From: Zea mays
Lineage: Eukaryota > Streptophyta > Magnoliopsida > Poales > Poaceae
Direction of reading: 5' to 3'
Assembly (NCBI RefSeq): GCF_902167145.1
Contig: NC_050097.1
Coordinates: forward strand, 228,613,034 to 228,677,033
Length of the DNA stretch: 64,000 bases
Made by a program: the position numbers and the translations under genes
In this document: one piece after another, positions 1-12,927 of the stretch
Numbering within the stretch: position 1 is the stretch's first letter
Layout of the letters: each line of letters begins with the position of its first letter
Notes under the pieces: generated by a model
What the model was told of the DNA's origin: nothing
The model's input: the letters and a program-made list of their open reading frames with translations, nothing else
Databases searched by the model: none

Positions 1-2165
1 GGTTGTACTGTTGTCCCGGGTGGTCTCTCAACGAACAGGTACTTACGGAGAGGCACTTGAGAAACTGCCCGAGCCCCCTTAAAATGTCACAAGTTCATAA
101 TCATAATCAAAACGAATCATAGTATCGTAAAGTAATTCTCATCATGTTTGTTGATTAGGGTAAAGCACTAGCAAGTAGCTGATTATAATCCAACCCAAAA
201 AGGTAATCAAGGACAGAATAAATAGAAACCTAGTCAACCCTTAGGTTGCATAGTATGCGGGACAGCGAATTATAAAGTAAATAGGACATAATAGGTCAGA
301 GGACACTTTCCTTCAACAAACTGCTGCTGCTTAGGGGCTTCTTCTGAAACTTCCCCCGACTCCGCGGACGGAACGTTATCTAAGCGAGTGCGAACACACA
401 TTCAACATTATTGAAACAGAAAGGAACAATACACCATACAAGGGAAAACATGTTCAATACAAAATAGTGCTCGCTTCTACGATCACACGGGAAAAAGAAA
501 CACAAAGATCGAATCTACGATTGAGAAGTTATTGCGTCTATATTATACAAATATGAAATAGAACATTTAATTCGACATACTCGCGTTACTCGACATTGAT
601 TAAATGTAACTAGAGCTATCGCCTAGTTTTAGTTAATCTACTATGCCAACAGCTCTTAGTTATATGAGTAATTTAAATAATATTAGCGACTATAAATGAG
701 ACAAATTAACGGTGCGAGACGAAATACGCAACACATGAAATAGCACGCACACAACGAGCTGGCCAACACGACACATGAGGACTAATAAATAGATAGCATG
801 ATTAAACTAAACAATTATTAATAAAGAATATTTTAATTAAGGTTAATCATGTTGGTGTTTAGTGATAAATGCACAAATCGAAACCCTAATTAGATTTAAA
901 TTGAAACGTAAATCTACTAACCATGGGTCAAACAAACGTTTAAATAAATTAAATAAATGGTGTAACAACAGAGAACAATAATTCTAACATGTAGACAATT
1001 TTAATATGAATCTAACGCAATTTGAACAGAGTGAATCAGATTGAAAACGGAAAAGATATCACAATTTTAAAATGAAACAAATTTCTACGCATAGTTTTAA
1101 AATTGTTCAGGGGCCTATTCGCAAAATGATCATCTTCTTCCTCCCTCCATATCCTTCCTCTCAACCATGGATGAGAAGGGGAGGGGGGAGGGGGAGGGCC
1201 ATCCGGTTGGGCATGGGGCGCAGGCGCGGGCGAGGCGTAGAGCGTGGGGCGCGGCCAAGCCGACCGTCGTCGCCGCCGCCGGGCGAGAGAAGGGAGTGGG
1301 AGGCCCTGCGAGAACAGGAATCGGAGATACAAGAAAACCCTAGGTGCAACAATGGTGGAGGGCTCACCGGAGAAGACGACCTCGCCGGTGCCGAGGACAA
1401 TTTCGCTGATTGAGGATGAACCATTGGTCGGATCGACAAATCGAAGGCACCGAGATGAAGCTCTCGACGACTCAAACGTAGCGGTACCCTCGGATTCCAC
1501 CAACGACACACAGATCAAAAGTAATTGCTTGCCAGAGTTGTCGCCGGAGTTAGAACCGTCCCGAACATCGGCGAGCAATTTCGGGAGCTTCGGATCTAGA
1601 CTAGGGATGGGGTTTTGAAATTCGGGAAGGGCACGACGAGGGGATTCCAGCCATATATATATATTGGTAGGGTTTAAAGATATTTAATTGTTTCGTAATT
1701 ATCCCATTTTTAAAATTAAAAGTAATTTCAGAAAAAGACTGAAATTGTTTTTAATGCTCGAAAATATCTCGAAGGCTCCAAAAATTCTAGGAAAATTTCT
1801 AGACATGATTTGGCACCCAATGAACTCAAAAAACATATTTAGAACTTTTGAAAATGTTTTTAAGTACCTCAAAAAATAGATCTTGAATTTCTGAAAATAG
1901 AAAAAGTATTCGGAAAAATATGAAAATTTACGAGAAACTTTTACAAGACATATTAACATGTTTAAAACACTTCTTGCACTTGGAAACACTATACAATAGC
2001 ATGAATGCAACAACCATGACACTTCTAGGGCTCACGCCAACATAGAACAAGAGAACTCTATGGTTTTGATAAAGAGAAAAGAAAAGTGAAGAAAGGAAAG
2101 GTTAACGCCTAAATTTTGAGTACAGAGCAAAGAAATTTTTATACCCCAAAAATCAGGGTGTTACA
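1..2165 (-). repeat. Right part of a Tekay-like Ty3/gypsy LTR
   Basis: Bases 1-480 align with the inner part of the young LTR at about 19730-20200: the same order of motifs (cccgggtggtc, cttacggagaggcact, gagccccctt). The G-rich stretch at 1170-1300 sits where that LTR has its GC-rich array. The end (gggtgttaca at 2156-2165) matches the young LTR end gggcgttaca. The left end lies outside the window. Orientation is inferred from the young copy, whose gag-pol is on the minus strand. The ORFs here are by-products of G-rich sequence. Confidence 0.75.
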
Positions 2166-2347
2166 AAAAGCATCTCCACTTGTTACAAAAAATCCCTAAA
2201 ATTAATTTAGTGTGTTAACAACAAAAACCATGATCCAACAATTACTTAAATAAGGTCCCCAATATGCCAACTTTCTAAATATCTCTATTTAGTCTCCAAA
2301 CCTGGAGAGTTGTTTCGCATCCCAATAACATATCTCATTCATCAATA

Positions 2348-5300
2348 TGTGACGGAACCTCCCAAGTCATTAGGCCCACCTATAGTTGTCCTTGTCCAAC
2401 GGACCTCAGACAACCCTGCAGGTGTTCCTGAATCACTTGACAAGTTCGGTATCTGCTTTCCTTACCTTCCCAAGAGCGTTTTACCCGTCACACAGACATT
2501 ACAAATCATCGGAGATACGGAAATGCGGAAGCGGTTACATAAACTTACCTTTATTCAAAAGTAAGACAAAGTTAAATATTACAGACCAGGATATAACGCA
2601 CGAGTGCAGAGTATTATTATTACAAGCTAAGGGAGGCAAAACCCCCTCCTGATAAGTATCAAACAAAAAGTTTTATGGAGGATCCTTTCCTCCCGCAGCT
2701 TCACTCTTGGTGTTCTTCCTTTGGTACCACCTTAGAACAGAAGCAACAAAAGTTTGCCGCTTCTTCACCTAAAAACAACGAGGAATAAAACCCTGAGTAT
2801 GGATTTACTCAGCAAGTCTTACCCGACTAAAGAAAAGACTCTCAAGGGTATGCTGGTTATCAGAGAGTCAAGGTAAGGTTTCTCAACAATCAACGACTCT
2901 GTTTGCAGAAATGCTTACTAATAGTGGATTCTTAAAAATCTAGTTTTATTGTCAAGTTAAGTAAAATTACCTGCACTAGAGTTATTTCTACCCTAGTTCA
3001 TTCACTTGACCTGCACTAGCCAATTTCTTAACAACCCTTCATCTTTACTGGAGTTCTACGTATAGGGCAGTGACCAAGTCTTCATAACCGCGAAGGTACG
3101 GCGATCCGAATCGATTATACTCAGCTAAGGATCTCCAATCACACGACATATGTAGCACTTAACCCTTGCATATGTCAACTCGCCACCGGGGTTCTTAAGA
3201 CCAGATCAGGTTCACGCCAACCGAGAGCACAGATACACCACCGTTCAGCCTCTTGCCACGGAGGGTACACGCTACTCTCGCCATATCTCCACTCCCATTG
3301 CATGGTATCTTATTCTGGCCTTAGTCTGCCCGAGGCAAAGCTTACCCATGACGAGGCATGTGACCAGTTAAAGGGTCCTCGGTCAGCAAGCCTACATCGA
3401 GACGGTCCTTAATCGACTCAGACGGAGACACTACACCGAGACTCTCTTCTCGTGCAAGTCACCCGCCCGGTCTCAGCTTTATCATTTCAAATCCCAAAGT
3501 TTGGTACCTAGCAGAGGTACATCTTTTCCGATGCTGAACCCATCATGGCCATGATGGATCCACCATCAAGTTTTATTTTCAAAAACATCCCTCCCACTTT
3601 GCCACATTATCTTTTGTAAAAACAAAACCTTTTGTTTTGCTAGGGCAAGACTAAGCATAGTAAAAACCTTTTGTAAAATAGGGATTCAAAGGAAGGTAAT
3701 CAAATTCAAGGAAGGTAATGCAGGAATTGTTTTAGCATTCAACTCCTATCACCTAATGCATCAAGCAAGTGAGAAAGTTTTTAAAAGAATCAAGGAGGTG
3801 GCAAATGCACCGGGGCTTGCCTTGGTTTACAGGTGAGTCAGGCTCGGTCCCGCAGATGTCAAAATAAAAACAGCTGCCTGCCTGATGTTCCGCAGGTGGT
3901 GGTGGTGAAGTCTTCTCTTCTTCTACTTCAACTTCTTCTTCGTTTTCTAAATATAACCATATATATAAAAATGAATGCCCATGTAATGCTCATGAAGATG
4001 CAAAGATAGTATAAGTTGGTTATCTAAAGTCTTGAATACAACTTTCCTTCACGGTTCTCCGAGAAACTAGGGTTTCCGGAGTTAGTAAAGGAATTCAAAG
4101 GGCAGGGGTAGGGTTTTGGGTTCTAAGTATCAAACAAGGTCCAAATCATACCCAACTCTACCCAAAGCTTCTAAATAATGTTTATAGTTCATATAAAAAG
4201 TTTGGGGATTTTTGGAATTATTATCTATTTTCTAAAAATCTAGAAACAAGGTTTTAGGTTATTTTAAATGCTCCAAAATTCCCTATTTGACCTAAAAATC
4301 ATGAAATTATTTTTATTAAATTCTATGAAAAATTAGTAATCTAGCAAAATTTGTTTGACATTTTTACCATTTTTCTACAATTTTCTACAGATTTCCAAAG
4401 TTTCATAGAAAAAGAAAATGGAAAAGCTTGAACAGTGCTGGGCTCAATTCAGTCGCAGCGGCCCAAACCCAGGTGGAAAGCGCGCGCGCCCGCGCCCGCG
4501 TTGCAGACTTTGCACGGAGGCCCCTGGCGTTCTGGTTAACTCGAAGTGGGTTCTTTCACTGTTGCTTTGAGTCACTGACAGTTTTCAAGAAGACCCCCCA
4601 TGTTCTATTCCTTCACACGCCGAGCTCCTCGACGGTGAGCGGCGCAGCAGAGCTCCGGCGAGCTCACGTACCGGCTGATTCACGCAAGGACCGGCGCCCT
4701 GCTTTGGCCTAAACCAAATTCAAGACCTAGAGAATGTTTCCCCTAAGTCAATTTCATGAATGGCTACCCAAATGTCTCTGGCCACGGTGACAGTGCGGAT
4801 ACTCCAAAGAACAACGTGTTCCCGGTGATTGGTGGCGGTCTAGTTCAATCGGGTGGGTCGACGAGCATCATGGGTTCATGAGAGCACTCAAACGAGAGAG
4901 CAGAGAGGATGAGCTGACCTAAATCCCGCTGGCCACGGTGAGGTGTTCTTGCGGAGTCTTTGAGCCGATTTGGAGGAAAACCAAAATTCGAGCTCCCTGG
5001 TGAACGATTGAGGATGATTCTTGGTGTCTGGGTGCTTGACTACCTCACGGAGCACATGGTGGCTTCAATTTATAGAGCACAATAGCGGTGGCGCTCGATT
5101 TGGCAGAGAAGTGCTGGCGGCTGGAGAGAAAAAGGGCACTGGTACTTGGAACAGATGGCTTTCACCGTGGCAGTCCTCCGGCGATCACCGGACATGCACT
5201 CTATGATTCACCAGGATGCGGGCTAGCGCTTAAGCACGTGGCGCGCAACGGTGACAGATCAACGGCGGTGAAGGTTATCCCGATCGACGATGAGCAAGGG

Positions 5301-6350
5301 GGGTGTGGCGAGCTTATCCGCGGCCAGACTCAAGCTGATCCAGGCACCAAGATCTTTACCCGCTCGCAGTTATCCACAATCCATAGCGCACGAATCCCGG
5401 CGATCATCATGAATCACAGCGCGACGGTCATCGGCGGTGAGGTTCACTGAACCAGATCCGATCGGCTACTGTACCATGGCGAGCTAAATGCAGTTGGTCT
5501 GACAGATCAACTTCAAAGCAAATTTTCTCTAATTTTTGCATAACAACTTTATCATCCCTCTGCACCAAAGTTGTAGAGTTACAAACCAGCTACATTTCGA
5601 CTATAGGAACTGAACTCAGTTAAGCACTAGATCTTACATAATTTCAATCCCAAAGCTCGACCAATAACACTGGTGGCCATTTTTCAGTCAGCAACCCGAC
5701 TGACAGCCCAACTTGGCGCCCATTTTTCTCTTAATTTTGCATAACAACCAAGCTTACCCTCTTAAGCAAAGTTATTCTCCTTCCATAGAGCTACAAAGTT
5801 GATGTGGTGACCTAGGGAAAAAACCTTATAATTTACAAGATATAGAGCTCCAAAGTTGAGCCAATGTCACTGAATTTCAGACTTAGGTTTATAGGGTTTA
5901 AGTGGTGCTTTTTGCAAATAGGCCCAAAACTTAGGGTTTAGCTTGCAAATCTACATATTTGTGAACCATATGACTTTATATGCTTTAACATCATAGTTGT
6001 TACACTTTAGTCCAAAAGTGCACTAATTTTGCACTTAGCCCCCTAGGGTTTAGGTTTAGGGTTTTCCAGGGTCCTTTTAGGGTTTTTGGTATTTCAGGGG
6101 TGTGAATGTAATTTAGATCCATTCTTAGTAACATTTTTCAACTATTTCACTTAAGCTTTAGGGTTTTCTCTATTTGGATTCTGTTTTACCCTTCTGAACC
6201 CCAATTAGGGTTAAGTACCCTACTCCAGGGTTTTATTTGCAAAATGCCATATCAATACAACTTGTTTGAAACTTTTGCCTAGTGAATGCATTCTAGGTGT
6301 GTCAAACATATGAAATGCTAATGGTAATGATGTTATGCTCAAGTTTTACA
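2348..6350. repeat. Candidate decayed solo LTR, about 4.0 kb
   Basis: No gene is seen. The block starts TGTGACGG and can be read as ending TTTTACA at 6350. The flanking pentamers are caata (2343-2347) and caatc (6351-6355), one mismatch apart, as expected of an old target-site duplication. It holds a GC-rich patch at 4460-4700, several ccacggtgag phrases, and long A/T-rich tracts, like the long LTRs of grass Tekay-type elements. The boundaries are tentative. It may instead be several nested fragments. Confidence 0.4.
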
Positions 6351-7059
6351 CAATCACACCATGAAATCACTTGTCTGCCACTGGTTCACATACACTTTGG
6401 ATGATTTAAGGTGTAGAAATAATAAATTTGCTATTTAGTTAACATAATTTAGAAATATTTAAGAATCTAAGAATCAAAAACTATTGGAGGCTAACATGGG
6501 CGGGCCTAGGATTTAGAATGTGGGCATTCAGATGAAACTTTTTTTGGAAAATCTGAAGCATATATATACGTATGTATGTATATATATATATACTAGCCAG
6601 TTGCCCGTGCTTTGTTATGGTTTTTATATATCATATAAATAGGTGTTGAGATATTTATTCAAATATAATTCTTGTTTATTTCTAAACACTAAGGTACGTG
6701 TGGTCTAGTTGTTAGTCCCAAATTTCTGGAGCAGGGGCGTGGGTTCGAGTGCTCGCTCTATACTATTTTTGATATAATTATTATCTATTTTCTTCTAAAC
6801 ATTAAGGTAAGTGTGTGGCGTGAGGCCCACAGGGCACGACCCCCTAGGTGGGGCGCGTGGGACGGACCTAGAATGTCAGCATGGAGGGTGAAGCCATTAT
6901 ATCACCAGGTGCCCACATAGGTTCTTAATAGATTAGTGTATACACACACACCAGTAATAGGGTCATTTTGTCTTTTTATATCATAATCCCTTCTGTGTCT
7001 TGTTTGGTAGAGACAGAGGGACATGGGTAGTGTCCTACTTTTTAATAGTGCATTGTGAA
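6351..7059. other. Intergenic, no gene; TA-rich microsatellite
   Basis: Only a TA/TATG-rich simple repeat at about 6560-6593 and a tRNA-like patch (separate entry) stand out. The phrase ctagccagttgcccgtg at 6593-6609 is of a kind seen at ends of grass repeats, but no element could be delimited. Confidence 0.6.
6693..6770 (+). repeat. tRNA-like (SINE-like) pol III box pair
   Basis: TGGTCTAGTTGTTAG at 6701 resembles a tRNA A box and GGTTCGAGTGC at 6742 resembles a B box. Their spacing of about 41 bases is close to that in tRNAs. The flanks do not pair into an acceptor stem, so this is not a functional tRNA. A decayed tRNA-derived SINE is possible. Confidence 0.3.
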
Positions 7060-8785
7060 GGAAACGGGGGGAAGATGAGGAAGAGCAGGAGGTGCTCCTG
7101 TTGGTCCCTCGTGAGCATCACTCTAAGGTTCGGAGTGATGCTTTGAGTCTCGCTGCTCCAGTGAGGATGGTGGAGATCCAAGGTTTGACCATGTCAGCTA
7201 TGGAGTGTAGCATTGAGGAGGCCATTCTAGAGGCGTTAGTACGTGAATTACCTGAGATCAATGCTGTTGAAGTTGACTTTGCGCCTTTGGATGAGGTACC
7301 TTCTATTGGTTTGTTGGTTGGGCCAGAGGTAAGTCTGCCAATATCTCAGGAAGTTGCTGCGTTAGTCAGCCGTCCTATCGATCTAGCTCCAGTTCTAGAG
7401 GGCGCTCCAGCCCCCGAGGGTGTAGCAGTTGGCTTTTCTCCTGTTGCTTCAATGGAAGTCTAGGTTGGGTCACCAATGCCCCGGGTTGATGACGTTGTGG
7501 TGACGAGCTCCATCTTGTCTATCGAATCGGGACGAGACGGTCCGACCACCTTGGAGGTCAGTGGCACGGACATTGGTAAAGTCTTACCAACTGAAATGGT
7601 TGTGGTTGAAGATGCTATCCCAGATTGGACTCCAGAAGATGTTGTGGTGACTTCAGCCAACGTCGGGATTCCAATGCGCGTCGTTGTTCATCTAGGGGAT
7701 TTGGAGTCTTTAGCGCTTGTCATTGCTTCCCTTGTGGCTTCTACGAATGATACCGCTTCTAGGGAGGTCTTGCTTGCGCCAGTGTTGCCTCTTCCTACAT
7801 TTTTGACGAACTTGCAGGTAGACGTTGTGGAGTTTGCATTTCTTTATATATTTCTGATGGGTATTCTATTAGCTAATTTTTGCTCTGCATGGTGTTTTGG
7901 ATCATGTGATCATTCAACTGAAGGCACAAGCGGCTCATGTTCTTGAGCAAATATCTTATTTATCACAGTGGGATTCGACTTTTTAGAAACAGATTGATGA
8001 CCTAAAGGCAGCCAATGCCAGTAGATCATTTTGTCTTCCCCTACTTAGTCTCCTATTGCTCATTCATATACTTGATTTTCATGTGTTGCTTTCTTAGCTA
8101 TGGCTCAGCGGTGCTCTGATGTTGAGGATAGGTTTGCTCGAAGCCAAGTAGAACTCAACAAGGTCACTGGATTCCTTGATGGTGCACGCGCAATGAACTT
8201 TTCCTTGCAATCAAAATTGGACTTGGAAAAAAATCTCATGAGGTAACTCGTTGAGAGCTCCAAGTAGCTTATTCCATGTTGTCGACCTATTGTCAAGAGT
8301 TCTCCCACCCACAGGAGGAAATCCAGGGACTGAAGGATGAGAATTAGGTGTTGTCCTCTTCTCACAATAGCTTGGCCGGACTATACAGAGACGCCTCTAA
8401 TTCCCTCACCACTCCAGAGAGGAGTCATCGGTATACCATGAAAGAGCTTCAGTGTAATAGAGATGAGCTGCAGGAGTCTCAAGATGAAATGTCGGCACTC
8501 TACAACTCACTGTCTTCCAAGGACTCTACCATTAAGGATCTACGTGCCTCAAAGAAGTTTTTGTCTCAGGAGCTGGATACTGCTAAGCACAATATTAGGT
8601 TCTTAGAGGGCGACCCCGAGATCCTGAAAGCTGGTTACGATAAAGCGATGGACAAGAAAATTCGTGTGGGTCACATTCTGAAGAAGAAGCCTAATGTGGT
8701 GGTTCCTACGGATGCTTTAGCTGCATCAGGGACTACAGCTAAGGTTCCTGCTCCTAGTAGGCCCAAGGCGGATTCTGCTCCCTAG
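7060..8785 (+). pseudogene. Decayed plus-strand ORF of a Tat-lineage gypsy element
   Basis: Three open stretches remain: 7092-7463 and 7476-7946, which share a frame and are separated by a TAG at 7461-7463, and 8348-8785 in another frame. The first part is acidic and valine-rich. The last is a coiled coil (KELQCNRDELQESQDEMSAL) followed by a basic tail, KAMDKKIRVGHILKKKP. This layout is what I know from the extra ORF that grass Tat-lineage elements carry opposite to gag-pol. GT-AG introns probably separate the stretches, for example a donor near 7818 and an ATG-containing exon near 8100. The N-terminal domain and a start codon are missing. Not functional. Assignment is by layout and wording only. 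Confidence 0.5.
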
Positions 8786-9048
8786 GGTGCTCCCGCGTGA
8801 GTACGTGGTGTATTGTGAACTTGGGAAATCTTATAGAACAATTGTTGCCTATGTGGGAGATGCTCCTCCCCTTTTGGTACACGTATTAATGTGCTATTAA
8901 TTAGTGTTTGTCTAGGTTTTGAGATTGCTCCCTCTTTTTTGTGAACTGTGCGTCAAAGAGTTGTGCAGGTAGGACTTAGTGGGCGTCCCTCCCCCTTTCT
9001 TGTGAGAGCGTGTTATATCAGCTTAAATTAGTTCCTGACTTTTAGGCC

Positions 9049-9285
9049 GACTGCTCTTTTGATAGGGTTTGGTGTGCACCATTTATTTGTATGCATGAAC
9101 ATGTAGCACCGACTTTAGTCGCTTTCCGACTTAAGCCGATTGCTCTGTTAGTAGGGTATGGTGTACCCCTTATCTATACGTGTGAGCACGTAGCACTGAC
9201 TTAAGCCGCTTCCTGACTTAAGCTGCTTCCTGACTTAAGCTGATTGCTCCGTTAGTATGGTATGGTGTGCACCCCATTATCTGTT
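9049..9285. repeat. Tandem repeat, about 100 bp unit, 2.5 copies
   Basis: The block starting ccgactgctc-tttgatagggt recurs as ccgattgctc-gttagtagggt and ctgattgctc-gttagtatggt. Each is followed by ggtgtgcacc-like sequence and then a series of tgacttaagc copies. It lies between the decayed ORF and the LTR. Confidence 0.7.
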
Positions 9286-9291
9286 TCCTAA

Positions 9292-9329
9292 GCAGAAGGC
9301 CATAGGTTCGACCCCTACCTAGTGTGCCA
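9292..9329 (-). other. Long tRNA-3'-half-like primer binding site
   Basis: On the plus strand this reads like the 3' half of a tRNA: a T-arm (ataggTTCGAccccta) at 9303-9318, an acceptor-like strand, then CCA at 9327-9329. On the minus strand it is a PBS (TGGCACACTAGG) two bases from the LTR that starts at 9332. A normal PBS covers about 18 bases, but here tRNA-like sequence continues through the T-loop. The donor tRNA was not identified. Confidence 0.5.
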
Positions 9330-9331
9330 GC

Positions 9332-10538
9332 TGTCGATGCTTATGACCCGACTACGCACTACGGGGTATCTCGCGTAGTGCTTTTGGGTAGGATGGCGTC
9401 GTTGATTGTGACTCAATGGTACGTGCGGAAGCATGTCGGAACACAGGAGAGTTATACAGGTTCAGGCCGCCTGAATGGGTAATACCCTACGTCCTGTTGG
9501 TGCTGAGTATTGAACTTGTTGGCGGTGCACGGGTTACAGATGAGTAGTGGGTGGTGATGGACGAATTTTCCTATCAATCTAATGGTGGTGTGGTTGCTAT
9601 GTGAGGGATGATGAGATAAATGCCTTTCATAGGGGTATCCCCTCGGTCTTATATAGGTGACTGAAGCGATATCCCTTTACAAGTCGTGAAGCTTAACTAA
9701 CTCTATCTGAGCCTATGTTTGATGTTGCAGGCGCTCCTACTCATCCAGAGTTTGGTCACCTTTCTTCCGAGTATCTAGCTCTTCAGGTACACGCGAACTG
9801 TGCGCATGAAGCATTAGCGGTCCTTCTACGTCAGGCACGTAAGATAGTACCCTTGTGCCGTATTTTCTAGGATTATTCCCTATTCTGGCCATCACCCTTT
9901 TTGGTCGACCTCGTTGTGCCTGGCTACAACCCAATGGTACTTCCCGCTAGGCGAACTATTGGGGGCCGATCAGGCAGCCCATGGAGCATATTTTTGCTTA
10001 TAAGAACCCATGGGTTATCTATCTCCCAAACCTTCGTAGTCTGGGGCTCAGCGCAGCTTGTTGTGTTGTGACCTGTAGGCAGTCTGCGTACTCAGGCCAA
10101 GTCCCGATAGGCCATGAGTGCACCACAGGCGGGGAGGGGCACGTGGGCCATAAATATGCTGTAGTCCGAGGGGTTCTTAGGTTATGAGTGCGCTGCAGCC
10201 TGAGGGGCTCATAGGCCATGAGTGGGAAGCAGGTCGTGCCTCTATCGTGGCTTGGTGCTAGGGGTAGCTAATGTGACCTGTCACTTATGGTGGGTCGGTC
10301 TCAGGCCGGGTGAGGGATCCACTTGAGATGTTTCCCTTCGGTTCGCCTGACCCCCTTGTCTAGCTCTGCCATGCCCGACCCTAGGCTCGGTGTCGTGGGG
10401 TTTGTCTAGGTCGGGTGCTTCGAGGGAAGACGTTTCCTTTCTTCTCTAGCTGACCAACGGGCCCTAGTCGCTAGAGGCTTTTCCCTAGCGTGCTCGCTGA
10501 CCGATGGGCCCCAGGGACCAGAGATCTTATCCCCGACA
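9332..10538 (-). repeat. Tat-lineage LTR, 1207 bp
   Basis: It starts TGTCG and ends CGACA, a perfect 5-bp terminal inverted repeat. It contains the phrases caggttcaggccgcctgaat and taataccctacgtcctg and a TATA-like tcttatatagg near 9648, all typical of grass Tat-lineage LTRs. A PBS-like tract on its left makes it the 5' LTR of a minus-strand element. No partner LTR is found within the window, so the element is truncated. Confidence 0.65.
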
Positions 10539-10733
10539 GGTCCTTAGTAAAGTAATCAATCCATGCCTTCAAAGACCAGAATATCCTCTAAACGAATCTA
10601 TGATTCCTTCAAAGGCTTAGTGGTTAGACTCATTAAGTTTGCTCATGTGTCTTTGGTGAAAATGAGCATGTTGTCGATGGTGCCGACCTTGAACAAACCT
10701 CTAAAGGAGTGTCAAGCTCCTCTAGAGGCTTAG

Positions 10734-11613
10734 TGATGAGGACATGACTCTCATACAAACAATGCATGGATCGACAACACGAGCACATGCACGACAGCTA
10801 AATCTCCAAGTTCATTCTAACCTAGTCAATTATGTTTTAGAGCTTATGCTTGGTACCATGGATGTTTTGATGATTAGGAACCTTGGAGAGGACCAACAAG
10901 GACTTGAGAAAGGACAAGATATCAAGGAGGAGAAGCTAGGACGTTCACAATAAGAGAAAGACAAGTCCGACTCAACTTCGTCTCCACCTTGGAGTTTAGG
11001 ACCAGTCTGCACTAAAACGGACGTCCAAGATGCATTCAAACTCCAATTAGGTTGGACTTTATATGGATGAAAAGTTAAGGAGAAAAACTTTCCAACCCAA
11101 CTTGAAGCACCTTAAAATTCAACCGGAGTCAATGGAAACCGTCGAAACAAGTCAGCGTTTAGATTCTGTTTTGGTGCTACGACACCGTCTGTTGGGTTGT
11201 TGGGTCGTGTATCGTGTTGGAGCCCATTAGGGGTGCGACTAGGGGTCACGCACGCCTCTAACCTCTATTTTACCAGCAGTCGCTGCCAAATTAGGGTTTA
11301 GGTTTTGCTTAGATCATATCTGTCATCAAACAGTATCGATGTTCATCGGTTTGTGAGGCCCCACCTCGTAATCAATGCAGTTTTGATTATGTTCTTCCTG
11401 TTTTTATGGTGTTCTTGATTGCACTTGTAGGGATAAGCCTTCGTGGCAAGGTCACTCGTATGTCACGGGTGATACCCAACGGAGCAGTGGTGTAGTGATT
11501 GCTAGGAGCCGTTCGTTCGGAGCCTTGGATCATCAACGTCAAGATCTCCATCCAATCAAGTTATCATACCACACGGTCATACCACACGGAAGATCAGGCT
11601 TTGCCTTTTATCA
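10734..11613 (+). repeat. Left LTR of the gag-only element
   Basis: It shares the order of phrases with 15121-15987: acaatgcatg, gacaacacgagca, gacaccgtctgttggg, atcatatctgtcatc, caacggagcagtggtgtagtgatt. It ends atca before tggtatcaag. Confidence 0.7.
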
Positions 11614-12927
11614 AGTGGTATCAAGATTCAGATTATCTGTGAGGTATAATCCTATCTTTAGATTCGTTTTGTTCGTCCTATAACCCACAAAAAAAGCCAA
11701 AGAGAAAAGAGACCTAACATTAGGTCATATCTTTAAAAACCATTAGTGTATCCTGACCTACAAAGTTCGCCTTAGCCTTTGCACAATTCAGTTTTGGAGT
11801 CTGCAGTTCTGAGTTTGTGTCCTAGATCAAGGTCTTATTGCTGGTTTAGATTTGTTTGGTTTAGTTTAATCCTTTTCATCCACCTGCGATCTCACAAATT
11901 CAATCTCAGAAACAGATCTCGTCATATTTTTTCTCATCATCTTGTCATTATCACATTAGTTTCTGTCCAGTTTGATATTTTGAGCATAAATCTCGCATAC
12001 GAACTCAGAATTTTGTGTTCTTATACTTTTTGGAAACCTTAGAAAATTATATGCAACTTGCGTAAGATTTCCATAAAATGTAATTATCAAGGAGTTATAT
12101 GTATTCGAAGTAAATCTGTTTCATATCTGTCATCGAACAGTATCGACGTTCATCGGTTTGTGAGACCCCACCTCGTAATCAATGCAGTTTTGATTATGTT
12201 CTTCCTGTTCTTGCTGGTGTTCTTGATTGCGCTTGCAGGGATAAGCCTTCGTGGCAAAGTCACTCGTATGTCACAGGTGATAACCAACGGAGCAGTGGTG
12301 TAGTGATTGCTAGGAGTCGTTCGTTCGGAGCCTTGGATCATCAATGTCGAGATCTCCACCCAATCAAGTTATCATACCACACGGAAGATTGGACCTTGCC
12401 TTTCATCAAGTGGTATTAAGATTCAGATTGTCTGTGAGGTATAATCCTATCTTTAGATTCGTTTTGTTCGTCCTATAACCCACAAAAAAACCAAAGAGAA
12501 AAGAGACCTAACATTAGGTCATGTCTTTAAAAACCATTAGTGTATCTTGACCTACAAACTTCACCTTAGCCTTTGCACAATTCAGTTTTGGAGTCTGCAG
12601 TTCTAAGTTCGTGTCCTAGATCAAGGTCTTATTGCTGGTTTAGATTTGTTTGGTTCAGTTTAATCCTTTTCATCCGCCTGCGATCTCACAAATTCAATCA
12701 CAGAAACAGATCTCATCATATTTTTTCTCATCATCTCGTCATTATCACATTAGTTTCTGTCCAATTTAGTATTTTGAGCATAAATATCGCATACGAACTC
12801 GGAATTTTGTGTTCTTATACTTTTTGGAAACCTTAGAAAATTATATGCAACTTGCATATTTACTAGATTTCCATAAAACGTAATTATCAAGGAGTTATAT
12901 GTATTGGAAGTAAATCTGTTTGTGATC
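11314..12927 (+). repeat. 807-bp tandem duplication of LTR end, PBS and leader
   Basis: The unit starting tcatatctgtcatc at 11314 recurs at 12121, an offset of 807. Each unit holds the last 300 bases of the LTR, the tggtatcaagattc-like PBS (11616; tggtattaag near 12413) and about 500 bases of leader ending gaagtaaatctgttt. The two units differ by scattered substitutions, so the duplication is not recent. Confidence 0.8.

Noticed and set aside
1036..1618. Overlapping ORFs of 113-180 codons near the left end
   Set aside because: They lie in the G-rich part of an LTR, show no conserved motif, and overlap on both strands.
6693..6770. Functional tRNA gene
   Set aside because: A and B boxes are present, but no acceptor or anticodon stems can be folded.
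12058..12359. ORFs with a membrane-like segment (FFLFLLVFLIALAG), also at 15541-15882
   Set aside because: They are repeated with every copy of the LTR end and have no coding context; they are by-products of the LTR sequence.
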